From: Paracoccaceae bacterium
GTDB taxonomy: Bacteria; Pseudomonadota; Alphaproteobacteria; Rhodobacterales; Rhodobacteraceae
Assembly (NCBI GenBank): GCA_003564655.1
Contig: PXES01000414.1
Coordinates: 1-12,010 of the forward strand
DNA: 12,010 nucleotides
Reading direction: 5' to 3'
Under the pieces are notes generated by a model, which saw only the letters and a program-made list of their open reading frames with translations, was not told where the DNA came from and ran no database searches. Positions 1 through 7,500 of this stretch are shown here, piece after piece (position 1 is the stretch's first letter; every line of letters begins with the position of its first letter). A program made the translations under genes and the position numbers.

Positions 1-1841
1 CCCGAGATGAAGTTCGACACGATGTTCTGCAGCCCGAAGCCGATGCCGACCGACAGCGCCCCTGCGACGATCGCGAGCCCCGACAGGTCGATCCCGGCGG
101 TCGAGATCGCGACCAGCGCAGCGATGAAGATACCGACATAGCCGGTGCCCGAGATGACGGCCTTCTGCCCGCCCTTGTCGATGCGTGTCTTGGGCAGGAC
201 CGAGCTTTCCAGCGCACCCTGCAGGATACGCGTGACCGTGTAGCCGATGGCGAAGACGATGACGAAGCTCAGGACATTGGTGGGCGAGATGCGCGTCTCG
301 CCGATCCTGAAGCCCTCCTGCAGCATCTGCCAGAATTCCAGCAGCTCGGTCGGGCGCACACCCCAGGCCAGCGCAAAGATCGGCAGCGACAGGATGACCA
401 GTGCGAAGTTGATCAGCGAGGGGATCAGCGCCCGGTCGCTCTCGGCATCGTCGGCCTTGGTGATGACGCAATAGACATCCTCGTCGAGTTGCATGAGGAA
501 CAGCAGCGCCACAATCAGCCCCAGCGAGATGATGGTGGGGAACAACAGCGCCTCGGCGGCCTGCACATAGCCAACGGCCGCAAAGAGCGGCGCGCCGATG
601 CCGACGGTCATGACCAGTTTGCCCAGCACCGGCACCATCCGGTCGAAGAACCCGGTCTCGCGCGGGGTGACCGGCTCTTGCCGGTTGTGCTGGTGCAGGA
701 TCATGCCGATGCGGAACAGCACCAGCCCGCTGAACGCCAGGACCGGGAACGCGATGACGGCATTGGCGGCATCGGACTGGTTCTCGGGCGGCAGATAGGC
801 GCGGAGCACGGCATTGACCGCCAGCGCCGCGCCGATCATGTTTGCCCAGAAGCGCCCCTCACGGCGGCGTGCGTTCGGCAGGTTCAGCGCCGCCGAACGT
901 GACTCGGCGATAGGAAAGATCTGCCGCCCGGCCCAGCGCGCGGTGAAATACGCCACCCCCGCCGAAACGATCCCGCCGGCCAGCCCCTCGCCCACCCCGC
1001 CGAAAAGCGAGGTCATCTCGAGCGCGAAGGTCAAGGCCACGACCGCTGTCACCGGCACGATGATCTGCGCCAGCGACACGAGCCGCCCCAGCGCCCGCTT
1101 GCTGCGCCGCGAGCCGCCCTCGTCCAGAAGTCGTCCGGCGAGGCGTTCGATATAGTCCCGTCCGCGCCACAACACGAAACCCGAGAACAGCAGCAGCACG
1201 ATCGAGATTGGCAGGTTGGAGCGGAATTCGCGCATCCGCGCCGGGTCTTCCAGCGCGCCCGCGACCTGGGTGACGAACGCAAAGCTCGTGCCCCAGATCG
1301 AGTCGGCGGCCGCCACCCAGTTCACGGGGTTGACCGGCGAGGGCCACAGCGTCAGCAGCGCCTCGGCATCGCGCTCGCGCAGGGTGGTGTCGATCTGGCG
1401 GATCAGCCCGTCGGCGCGTTGAAAGGCCGTTTGCGCGGTGATGCGCGGTGCCTGCAGGACATTGAGTTGTTCGTTCAGCTCCTCCCGGCGTTCTGCGACT
1501 TCGGGGGCTTCGGTCTCGCCCTCTTCCGGGGGCGGGCCGAGGGCCGCGATCTGCTCGCGCAGATTGGCGATGCGGTTGGCGTTGACCTCTTGCCCCGCCT
1601 GGAATTGCGCGCGGAAGGTGACGAGCTGGCCGCGCAGGTTGGTGAGGATCTCGTTGCTGACATCGGGCCGGTCGAGCATGTCCTCGGCCATCTCGGCAAA
1701 CAGCCGCCAGGCATCGTAATCGGGGGCGGCGGCGCCGCTGCCGTTCGTGGGTCCCGTGACCTGCGCCTGCGCGGGCAAGCTGGTGGCCTGCAACAGCGCA
1801 CAGACCAGCACGGTCATCACGGAGGCAAGCAAACGCATCAT
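1..1841 (-). CDS. Large MscS-family mechanosensitive channel with DUF3772-type N-terminus (3' end outside window)
   Basis: This encodes an inner-membrane channel of the MscS superfamily, expected to open under membrane tension and release solutes during osmotic downshock. 613 codons are visible. Residues 1-27 look like a signal peptide ending in PAQAQ. Residues 40-165 form a charged, coiled-coil-prone periplasmic region of the type called DUF3772. From about residue 209 there are roughly ten or eleven hydrophobic helices. The last visible stretch, residues 582-614 (AGIDLSGLAIVAGALSVGIG, then FGLQNIVSNFISG), is the glycine/alanine-rich pore helix that defines MscS. The cytoplasmic beta and alpha/beta domains lie beyond the left edge. 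Two ATGs stand in tandem (1841 and 1838), and I chose the first. The gene begins 6 nt after the cysteine synthase stop, so co-transcription is likely, although the ribosome-binding site is weak. It is a large YbiO/MscK-like form rather than a small MscS. The family call is firm; the exact subfamily is inferred. Confidence 0.9.
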   Translation of the reverse strand, partial: MMRLLASVMTVLVCALLQATSLPAQAQVTGPTNGSGAAAPDYDAWRLFAEMAEDMLDRPDVSNEILTNLRGQLVTFRAQFQAGQEVNANRIANLREQIAALGPPPEEGETEAPEVAERREELNEQLNVLQAPRITAQTAFQRADGLIRQIDTTLRERDAEALLTLWPSPVNPVNWVAAADSIWGTSFAFVTQVAGALEDPARMREFRSNLPISIVLLLFSGFVLWRGRDYIERLAGRLLDEGGSRRSKRALGRLVSLAQIIVPVTAVVALTFALEMTSLFGGVGEGLAGGIVSAGVAYFTARWAGRQIFPIAESRSAALNLPNARRREGRFWANMIGAALAVNAVLRAYLPPENQSDAANAVIAFPVLAFSGLVLFRIGMILHQHNRQEPVTPRETGFFDRMVPVLGKLVMTVGIGAPLFAAVGYVQAAEALLFPTIISLGLIVALLFLMQLDEDVYCVITKADDAESDRALIPSLINFALVILSLPIFALAWGVRPTELLEFWQMLQEGFRIGETRISPTNVLSFVIVFAIGYTVTRILQGALESSVLPKTRIDKGGQKAVISGTGYVGIFIAALVAISTAGIDLSGLAIVAGALSVGIGFGLQNIVSNFIS

Positions 1842-1847
1842 TCCGGG

Positions 1848-2882
1848 TTATCCATTCTCGAAGACAGCGGGCAGGTCGCGGGACTGGCCATCCAGCCAGC
1901 CGGGCACCGGCAACGACTTCGAGCGCAGGAACTCCGGATTGAAGAGCTTGGACTGGTAGCGGGTGCCGTAGTCGCACAGGATGGTGACGATGGTATGCCC
2001 CGGCCCCATCTCGCGCGCCATGCGGATCGCGCCTGCGACATTCACCCCCGACGAGCCGCCCAGGCACAGCCCCTCTTCGGCCAGAAGGTCGAACACCACC
2101 GGCAGCGCTTCGTCATCGGGGATCTGCGCGCAGAAATCGGGGGTGAACCCTTCGAGATTGGCCGTGACGCGCCCTTGCCCGATGCCTTCGGTGATCGACG
2201 TGCCTTCTGACTTGAACTCACACGTGGTGTAGAAACTGTAGAGCGCCGCCCCCATCGGATCCGCGAGCCCGATCTTCACGCCCCTGGGTTGCAACGCCTG
2301 CGCCACGCCAGCCAGGGTGCCGCCCGTGCCGACCGCGCAGATGAAGCCGTCGACGCGCCCGCCGGTCTGGTCCCAGATCTCGGGACCTGTGCCCTCGATA
2401 TGCGCCTGACGATTGGCGATGTTGTCGAACTGGTTGGCCCAGATCGCGCCATCGGGCTCGGTCTCGGCCAATGCGGCGGCCAGACGGCCCGAATAGCGCA
2501 CATAGTTGTTCGGATTGCGATAGGGGACAGCGGGCACCTCGACCAGTTCGGCCCCGGCGAGGCGCAACATGTCCTTCTTCTCGGTGCTCTGCGTCTCGGG
2601 GATCACGATGACGGTGCGGAACCCCATCGACGCGCCGACCAGCGCCAGCCCGATCCCGGTATTGCCCGCCGTGCCCTCGACGATGGTGCCACCGGGGCGC
2701 AGCGCACCGCGCGCCACAGCGTCGCGGATGATGTGAAGCGCGGCGCGGTCCTTGACCGACTGCCCGGGGTTGAGGAATTCGGCCTTGCCGAGGATCTCGC
2801 AGCCCGTCGCGGCACTTGCCGCATTGAGACGGATCAGCGGCGTGTTGCCGATGGCCTGCGCGAGGTCGATGTAATACGTCAT
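1848..2882 (-). CDS. cysK: Cysteine synthase A-type PLP enzyme (O-acetylserine sulfhydrylase family)
   Basis: A 344-residue fold-type II PLP enzyme, expected to make L-cysteine from O-acetylserine and sulfide in the cytoplasm. The N-terminus (IGNTPLIRLN, residues 11-20) and NPGQSVKDRAA (38-48) are typical, with K44 as the Schiff-base lysine. The substrate loop is TAGNTG (71-76), where classical CysK and CysM have TSGNTG. The phosphate-binding GTGGT is at 185-189 and GGSSGVN at 275-281. Residues 94-140 (PETQSTEKKDMLRLAGAELV and onward) match the subgroup usually annotated as cysteine synthase A in Rhodobacteraceae. The open frame continues 40 codons upstream, but the ATG at 2882 begins the conserved MTYYIDLAQAIGNTPL, so the extension is not used. 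It lies 85 nt after the small membrane-protein gene and 6 nt before the MscS gene, in an apparent three-gene operon. The alanine in the substrate loop leaves some doubt about the preferred substrate. Confidence 0.9.
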   Translation of the reverse strand: MTYYIDLAQAIGNTPLIRLNAASAATGCEILGKAEFLNPGQSVKDRAALHIIRDAVARGALRPGGTIVEGTAGNTGIGLALVGASMGFRTVIVIPETQSTEKKDMLRLAGAELVEVPAVPYRNPNNYVRYSGRLAAALAETEPDGAIWANQFDNIANRQAHIEGTGPEIWDQTGGRVDGFICAVGTGGTLAGVAQALQPRGVKIGLADPMGAALYSFYTTCEFKSEGTSITEGIGQGRVTANLEGFTPDFCAQIPDDEALPVVFDLLAEEGLCLGGSSGVNVAGAIRMAREMGPGHTIVTILCDYGTRYQSKLFNPEFLRSKSLPVPGWLDGQSRDLPAVFENG

Positions 2883-2967
2883 GAAGGCGCTCCGATCTGC
2901 GGGGACTTCCTGCGCCGCCTGCGCCCGGAACGCAAGCCGGTCGCACGCGAGCGTGATCCGGACCGTG

Positions 2968-3420
2968 TCAGAGCGTGCCGTAGCGCTTCGCCGTGCGGGC
3001 ATAGAGCCACAGCCCGGCCATCAACGCCGCCTGTCCGCCCGCGAAAAGCAGCGGATCGACTTCGCCCAGCCGGGTCTGGCCGTTGAGAAACGCCATGCCG
3101 CCCCAGGCCAGCGTGGCCAGCGCCGCGAGCAGCCCGAAGGACAGGACCAGCACCGAGGCCCGGTCGCCCAGCAGCAGCAGAAAGGCGCCCAGCAACCCCA
3201 GCCAGATGGTCACGGTCAGCGCGATCCCGGCCCATTGCGGCAACGCCGCAAAGAGGGCCGAGAGCCCCAGCGGTTCGGGCAGCGGCAGCATCGCCTCGAG
3301 TGCGTCATAGCGCGCGAAGACATATTCGACAGCGTGGAGGGCGAACCACAAGGGGCCGATCACGCCGAACAGGGTGACGAAAAAACTGCGACCCCGGGCT
3401 GTGGAACTGGCATCGGACAT
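2968..3420 (-). CDS. Small four-helix integral membrane protein, function unknown
   Basis: I do not recognise a named family for this 150-residue protein. A short polar N-terminus (MSDASSTARG) is followed by four hydrophobic segments at about residues 12-35, 62-86, 89-113 and 120-141, and a basic tail (ARTAKRYGTL). This predicts a compact inner-membrane protein with both ends in the cytoplasm. No catalytic or metal-binding motif is evident. The start at 3420 is set by a good GAGGAG ribosome-binding site about 6 nt upstream; the frame is open for 51 more codons, but that stretch lies in the divergent promoter region and is low quality. It is first in the minus-strand run leading to cysK and the MscS gene, and divergent from trmB. 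The leader carries a hairpin at 3440-3458. Coding status is well supported by the ribosome-binding site and the clean hydrophobic pattern; function cannot be given. Confidence 0.8.
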   Translation of the reverse strand: MSDASSTARGRSFFVTLFGVIGPLWFALHAVEYVFARYDALEAMLPLPEPLGLSALFAALPQWAGIALTVTIWLGLLGAFLLLLGDRASVLVLSFGLLAALATLAWGGMAFLNGQTRLGEVDPLLFAGGQAALMAGLWLYARTAKRYGTL

Positions 3421-3439
3421 GGGCAACTCCTCGGATTTT

Positions 3440-3458
3440 GGGCAAGATTGCCTTGCCC
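3440..3458 (-). other. Leader hairpin upstream of the small membrane-protein gene
   Basis: A perfect 7-bp inverted repeat (GGGCAAG, loop of 5, CTTGCCC) lies about 20 nt upstream of the start codon at 3420. In the minus-strand transcript it is followed by AAAA, the GAGGAG ribosome-binding site and then a second TTGCCC directly before ATG. The 5' GGGCAA could therefore pair with either TTGCCC copy. The pairing is visible in the sequence; any regulatory effect is inference. Confidence 0.4.
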
Positions 3459-3501
3459 GGCGGCGAGTGTCCAGCCCCTCGCGGGCGACAGGCGGCGCGA
3501 C

Positions 3502-3530
3502 TTGACGCAAGCGCGCGCAGCCGCCATACC
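3502..3530 (+). promoter_or_regulatory. Candidate sigma-70 promoter for trmB
   Basis: TTGACG (3502-3507) and CATACC (3525-3530) are separated by 17 nt, a plausible housekeeping promoter for Rhodobacteraceae. Transcription would begin near 3537 and give a short leader of about 17 nt that contains the GGAG ribosome-binding site at 3543-3546. The -35 match is strong and the -10 match moderate. Confidence 0.45.
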
Positions 3531-3553
3531 CGCGCCGCATCACGGAGCAGGAC

Positions 3554-4294
3554 ATGACCACGCCCGCGCGCAATTTCTACGGCCGGATCAAGGGCAAGCC
3601 GCTCAAACCCGCGCAGCGGCGCTATCTGGACGAGGATCTGGATGCGCTGCGCCTGCACGGGGTCGGCGCGGCAGAGAACCCCGCGCGCACCCCGCTTGAG
3701 CCGGCATCGCTCTTCGGCGATGCCCGACCGCTGTGGCTGGAAGTGGGGTTCGGCGGCGGTGAGCATCTGGTGCACCAGTGCGCGCGCCACCCCGAGCGCG
3801 GCTTCATCGGCTGCGAGCCCTATATCAACGGCGTGGCGATGGCGCTGGGCAAGATCCGGCGCGCGGGGGCGCGCAATGTGCGCCTTCACCCCTGGGATGT
3901 GCGCGAGTTGTTCGAAGTTCTGCCCGATGGCTGTCTGGCAGGGGTCTTCCTGCTCTATCCCGACCCCTGGCCCAAGGCGCGCCACCATCGCCGCCGCTTT
4001 GTGACGCCGGAGTATCTCGACCCGCTGGCGCGGGTGATGCGACCAGGCGCGGTGCTGCATGTGGCCACCGACATCCCCGATTACGTGCGCCAGACGCTGG
4101 AAGAGGTGCCGCGCGCCGGGTTCGACTGCCTGACGCCGTCGCCTGCCGATTGGGCCGTGCCGTGGGAGGGCTGGCTCTCGACCCGCTACGAGCAGAAGGC
4201 GCTGCGCGAGGGGCGGGTGCCGCATTACCTGCGCTTCCGGCGTGTGGAGAGCGGCGAAAGCGCCCCCTCGGGGTCCCCACCCGCCCGCCCATGA
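3554..4294 (+). CDS. trmB: tRNA (guanine-N7-)-methyltransferase TrmB
   Basis: This 246-residue cytoplasmic enzyme transfers a methyl group from S-adenosylmethionine to N7 of guanine 46 in the variable loop of many tRNAs. The N-terminus (NFYGRIKGKPLKPAQRRYL, residues 7-25) is typical of alphaproteobacterial TrmB. The SAM-binding motif I is LEVGFGGGEHL (62-72), followed by FIGCEPY (84-90). The family signature YPDPWPKARHHRRRF is at 135-149, and the TRYEQKALREGR substrate motif at 210-221. All are intact. The last 15 residues (VESGESAPSGSPPARP region) are a low-complexity tail past the usual end. The start at 3554 has a GGAG ribosome-binding site 8 nt upstream and matches the family N-terminus. 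It is divergent from the small membrane-protein gene, probably monocistronic, and followed by stem-loops at 4258-4335. Confidence 0.95.
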   Translation: MTTPARNFYGRIKGKPLKPAQRRYLDEDLDALRLHGVGAAENPARTPLEPASLFGDARPLWLEVGFGGGEHLVHQCARHPERGFIGCEPYINGVAMALGKIRRAGARNVRLHPWDVRELFEVLPDGCLAGVFLLYPDPWPKARHHRRRFVTPEYLDPLARVMRPGAVLHVATDIPDYVRQTLEEVPRAGFDCLTPSPADWAVPWEGWLSTRYEQKALREGRVPHYLRFRRVESGESAPSGSPPARP

Positions 4295-4335
4295 CCCGCT
4301 CGGGGGCGCTTGCCCGCGCAACGCGCGGGCGGGCG
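4258..4335 (+). terminator. Compound stem-loop at the trmB 3' end (terminator-like, no adjacent U-tract)
   Basis: Two structures abut. AAGCGCCCCC (4258-4267) pairs perfectly with GGGGGCGCTT (4302-4311) across a loop that holds the trmB stop codon. Directly after it, GCCCGCGC (4312-4319) pairs with GCGCGGGC (4323-4330) around a 3-nt loop. The second stem can instead extend to 4307-4335 through two G-T pairs, which would compete with the first. The nearest T-run (4380-4384) is about 45 nt further on, so this is not a textbook intrinsic terminator. It may stall transcription or protect the trmB 3' end. Confidence 0.45.
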
Positions 4336-4374
4336 GCTGCTTTGGCGGTGCGCCCTGGGGGCAGGTCGGGCAGT

Positions 4375-4399
4375 GAGTATTTTTGGCAAGAAAATGAAG
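4375..4399 (+). other. AT-rich GAGTATTTTTGGCAAG-type motif between trmB and dnaE2
   Basis: In very GC-rich surroundings, this short block begins GAGTATTTTTGGCAAG and ends AAAATGAAG. From memory, and not checked here, similar blocks recur after genes in Rhodobacteraceae genomes, often following GC-rich stems. It could be the distal U-tract of a termination signal or a small dispersed repeat. The ATG inside it opens no convincing gene. Confidence 0.3.
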
Positions 4400-4446
4400 G
4401 CGCGTGGCGTTGTTCCGGCGTCACACGTCCGGCGCGGATCCGGTGC

Positions 4447-4476
4447 TTGTGCGAATCGGGCAGGAACAATTATAGA
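4447..4476 (+). promoter_or_regulatory. Candidate dnaE2 promoter overlapped by the LexA box
   Basis: TTGTGC (4447-4452) and TATAGA (4471-4476) are 18 nt apart. The -10 lies inside the LexA box at 4464-4478, the usual layout for an SOS gene in which repressor binding blocks RNA polymerase. The match to consensus is moderate; the coincidence with the operator is the main support. Confidence 0.45.
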
Positions 4477-4478
4477 AC
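4464..4478 (+). promoter_or_regulatory. LexA (SOS) operator, GAAC-N7-GAAC
   Basis: The sequence GAACAATTATAGAAC fits the direct-repeat LexA box of alphaproteobacteria (GTTC-N7-GTTC, read here on the other strand), as described for Rhodobacter and relatives. It ends 27 nt before the dnaE2 start codon and overlaps the candidate -10. A third, inverted half-site GTTC follows at 4484-4487. The exact spacing, AT-rich spacer and position before an SOS-type gene make this a confident call. Confidence 0.85.
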
Positions 4479-4505
4479 ATATCGTTCTTCTGGTCGGGGT
4501 GTCCG

Positions 4506-7500
4506 ATGTCCGAATCCGATCCGCAGGGCTATGCCGAGCTGTGCGTGACCTCGAATTTCAGCTTCCTGCGCGGTGCCTCGCATCCCGAGGAGCTGGTCGC
4601 GCGTGCGGCCGCGCTGGGGCTGGCGGCCATTGCCATCACGGATCGCAATTCGCTGGCGGGGGTGGTGCGCGCGCATGTGGCGCTGCGCGAGATGGGGCGG
4701 GCGCGCAGCGAGGCGCTGGCCATCCGTTCGCAGCGCGAGACCGACACGTCGAGCCGCCAGACCGAGACCGGGCCGGGGCTGGCCATCCCCGAAGGCCCCC
4801 TGCCCCGGCTGATCGTGGGCGCGCGGCTGGAGCTGGAGGACAGCCCTGTCGAATGGCTTGCCCTGCCGCTCGACCGGGCAGGGTATGCGGGGCTTTCGCA
4901 GTTGCTGAGCCTGGGCAAGCGGCGCGCAGCCAAGGGGGCGTGTCTGTTGCGGCAGGCCGATCTGCTGGCCGGGGGGGCGGGCATGGTGCTGATCGCCCTG
5001 CCGCCCGAGGGGGGCGCGGGGCAGGACCATATCCGTGCCGTCGCCCGCGCCTTTACCGGCAATACCTATCTGGGCGCGGCCCCCGCTTATGACGGGCGCG
5101 ACCCCGACCGGCTGGCCGACCGGGCGCGACTGGCCGCCCGCCTGGCCCTGCCGATGGTGGCGCTGGGCGATGTGGTGATGCATGCCGCCGGGCGGCGCAA
5201 GCTCGCCGATGTGCTGACCTGCCTGCGCGCGGGCTGCACCATCGACGACCTCGGCGCGCGCGCCCTGCCCAATGCCGAGGCGCGGCTGAAGGGCGCGGCC
5301 GCGATGGCACGGCTCTTCGCGCTTTACCCGGCGGCGATCCGCCGCACGCTGGAGATCGCGAATCGCTGTGCCTTCAGCCTGGACGAGTTGTCCTATGAAT
5401 ACCCCGACGAGGTCAGTGATGGCGAGCCCGCCCAGACGCGGCTGGAGCGGCTGGTGCGCGCGGGGCTGTGGCGGCGCTTTCCGGCTGGCACGCCCCCCGA
5501 GACCCTGGCCAAGGTCGAGAAGGAGTTGCGCATCATCGCCAATCTGGGCTTTGCCGCCTATTTCCTGACCGTGCATGACATCGTCGATTTCGCGCGCAGT
5601 CGCGGCATCCTGTGTCAGGGGCGCGGATCCGCCGCCAATTCGGTGATCTGCTATGCGCTGGGCATCACCGAGGTGCCGCCCAACACGATCTCGATGGTGT
5701 TCGAGCGCTTCATGTCCGAGGCGCGCGGCGAGCCGCCCGATATCGACGTGGATTTCGAGCATGAGCGGCGCGAGGAGGTCATCCAGTGGATCTATGATCG
5801 CTACGGGCGCGACCGCGCCGGGCTGACGGCGACGGTGATCCATTTCCGGTCACGCGCGGCGGTGCGCGAGGTGGGCAAGGTGATGGGGCTGTCGGCGGAT
5901 GTGGTCTCGGCGCTGGCGTCCTCGTCCATGGGCTGGCGGTCCGGCCCGCCTGCGCCCGAGCGGTTGCGCGAGCTGGGGCTGGACCCGGAAGAGCCGCGTC
6001 TGGCGCAGACCACGGCGCTGATCGCCGAGATCATCGGCTTTCCCCGCCATCTGTCGCAGCATGTGGGCGGGTTCGTCATCACCAAGGGGCGGCTGGATGC
6101 GCTTTGCCCCATCGAGAATGCCGCGATGGAGGGGCGCACCGTCATCGAATGGGACAAGGATGACATCAACGCGCTGGGTATCCTGAAGGTCGATGTGCTG
6201 AGCCTTGGGATGCTGACCTGCATTCGCAAGTGTTTCGATCTGGTGGCTGAAGCTGGCGGGGCGCGCTACAGCCTCGAAAATCTGCCACGCGAGGATCCGG
6301 CGACCTATGACATGCTCTGCCGCGCCGATGCGCTGGGGGTGTTTCAGGTGGAATCCCGCGCACAGATGAACTTCCTGCCCCGGATGCGGCCGCGTTGCCT
6401 CTATGATCTGGTGATCGAGGTCGCCATCGTCCGCCCCGGCCCGATCCAGGGCGGCATGGTGCACCCCTATATCCGGCGCCGGCAGGGCAAGGAGCCGGTG
6501 CACCTGCCCAGCCGAGAGCTGCGCGGGGTGCTGGAGCGTACGCTGGGGGTGCCACTGTTTCAGGAGCAGGCGATGCAGATCGCCGTGGTCGCGGCGGGGT
6601 TTACGCCTGAGGAAGCCGACCGCCTGCGCCGGTCGCTCGCGACCTTCAAGCGGATGGGCACGATCGGCAGCTTCCGCGAGCGGTTTCTGGCGGGCATGGC
6701 GGAACGTGGCTATGATTCGGGCTTCGCCGAGGCCTGTTTCGCGCAGATCGAGGGGTTCGGCGAGTACGGCTTTCCCGAAAGCCATGCGGCAAGTTTCGCG
6801 CTGCTGGTCTATGCCTCGGCGTGGCTGAAGCGCCCCCACCCGGCGGCCTTTGCCTGCGCGCTGCTGAATTCCCAGCCGATGGGGTTTTACGCGCCCGCCC
6901 AGATCGTGCGCGATGCGCGCGAGCACGGGGTCGAGGTGCGGCCCGTTTCGGTCAATCACTCGGCCTGGGACTGCACGCTCGAACCGCGTGCCGATGGGGC
7001 GCTCGCGCTGCGGCTGGGGATGCGGCAGGTGCGCGGCATGGCCGAGGAGGATGCCGCCTGGATCGTCGCCGCGCGCGGCAATGGCTATCCCGATGCGGAA
7101 AGCCTGTGGCGCCGCGCGGGCGTGGCCCCGGCGACGCTGACCCGGCTGGCCGAGGCCGATGCGCTGGCCTGCATGGGGCTGGCGCGCCGCGAGGCGCTCT
7201 GGGCCATCCGCGCCCTGCGCGCGCCAAAGCCCCTGCCCCTCTTCAGCGCCGGAATCGAGGATGAGGGCATCCGTGAGGCCCCGGTCAGCCTGCCGCCGCT
7301 CTCACTCGCCGAGGCGGTGGTCGAGGATTACCTGACGCTGCGGCTGTCGCTTCGGGCGCACCCGATGGAGCTTTTGCGCCCGCATCTGCCGGGGCTGACC
7401 CCGCATGACGGGCTCATGCAGGCGATAGGGTGGGTCGAGGTCTGCGGGCTGGTGATCACTCGCCAGCGGCCCGGCACGGCCTCGGGCGTGATCTTCCTAA

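Noticed and set aside
859..2067. A 402-codon open frame on the minus strand overlapping the MscS and cysteine synthase genes
   Set aside because: It is in a different frame from both recognised proteins, its translation is Arg/Gly/Ala-rich with no family resemblance, and it arises from high GC at third codon positions.
1419..2210. A 263-codon plus-strand open frame
   Set aside because: It is antisense to the MscS and cysteine synthase genes, which have clear family motifs; the translation shows no recognisable domain.
3441..3451. An 11-nt identity GGCAAGATTGC shared with 8510-8520, both in gene-upstream regions
   Set aside because: In a 12-kb window several 11-nt matches are expected by chance, and the two contexts differ.
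3305..4321. A 338-codon minus-strand open frame over trmB and the small membrane-protein gene
   Set aside because: It covers two well-supported genes in another frame or strand and has a composition typical of GC-rich antisense.
4475..4487. GAAC-N5-GTTC resembling a Gram-positive LexA (Cheo/DinR) box
   Set aside because: The Gram-positive box has a 4-nt spacer, and the overlapping direct repeat GAAC-N7-GAAC fits this lineage better.
4470..5843. A 457-codon minus-strand open frame opposite dnaE2
   Set aside because: It is antisense to conserved DnaE2 sequence, His/Gln/Arg-rich and low-complexity, without a ribosome-binding site or motif. The same applies to the 369-codon frame at 5850-6959.
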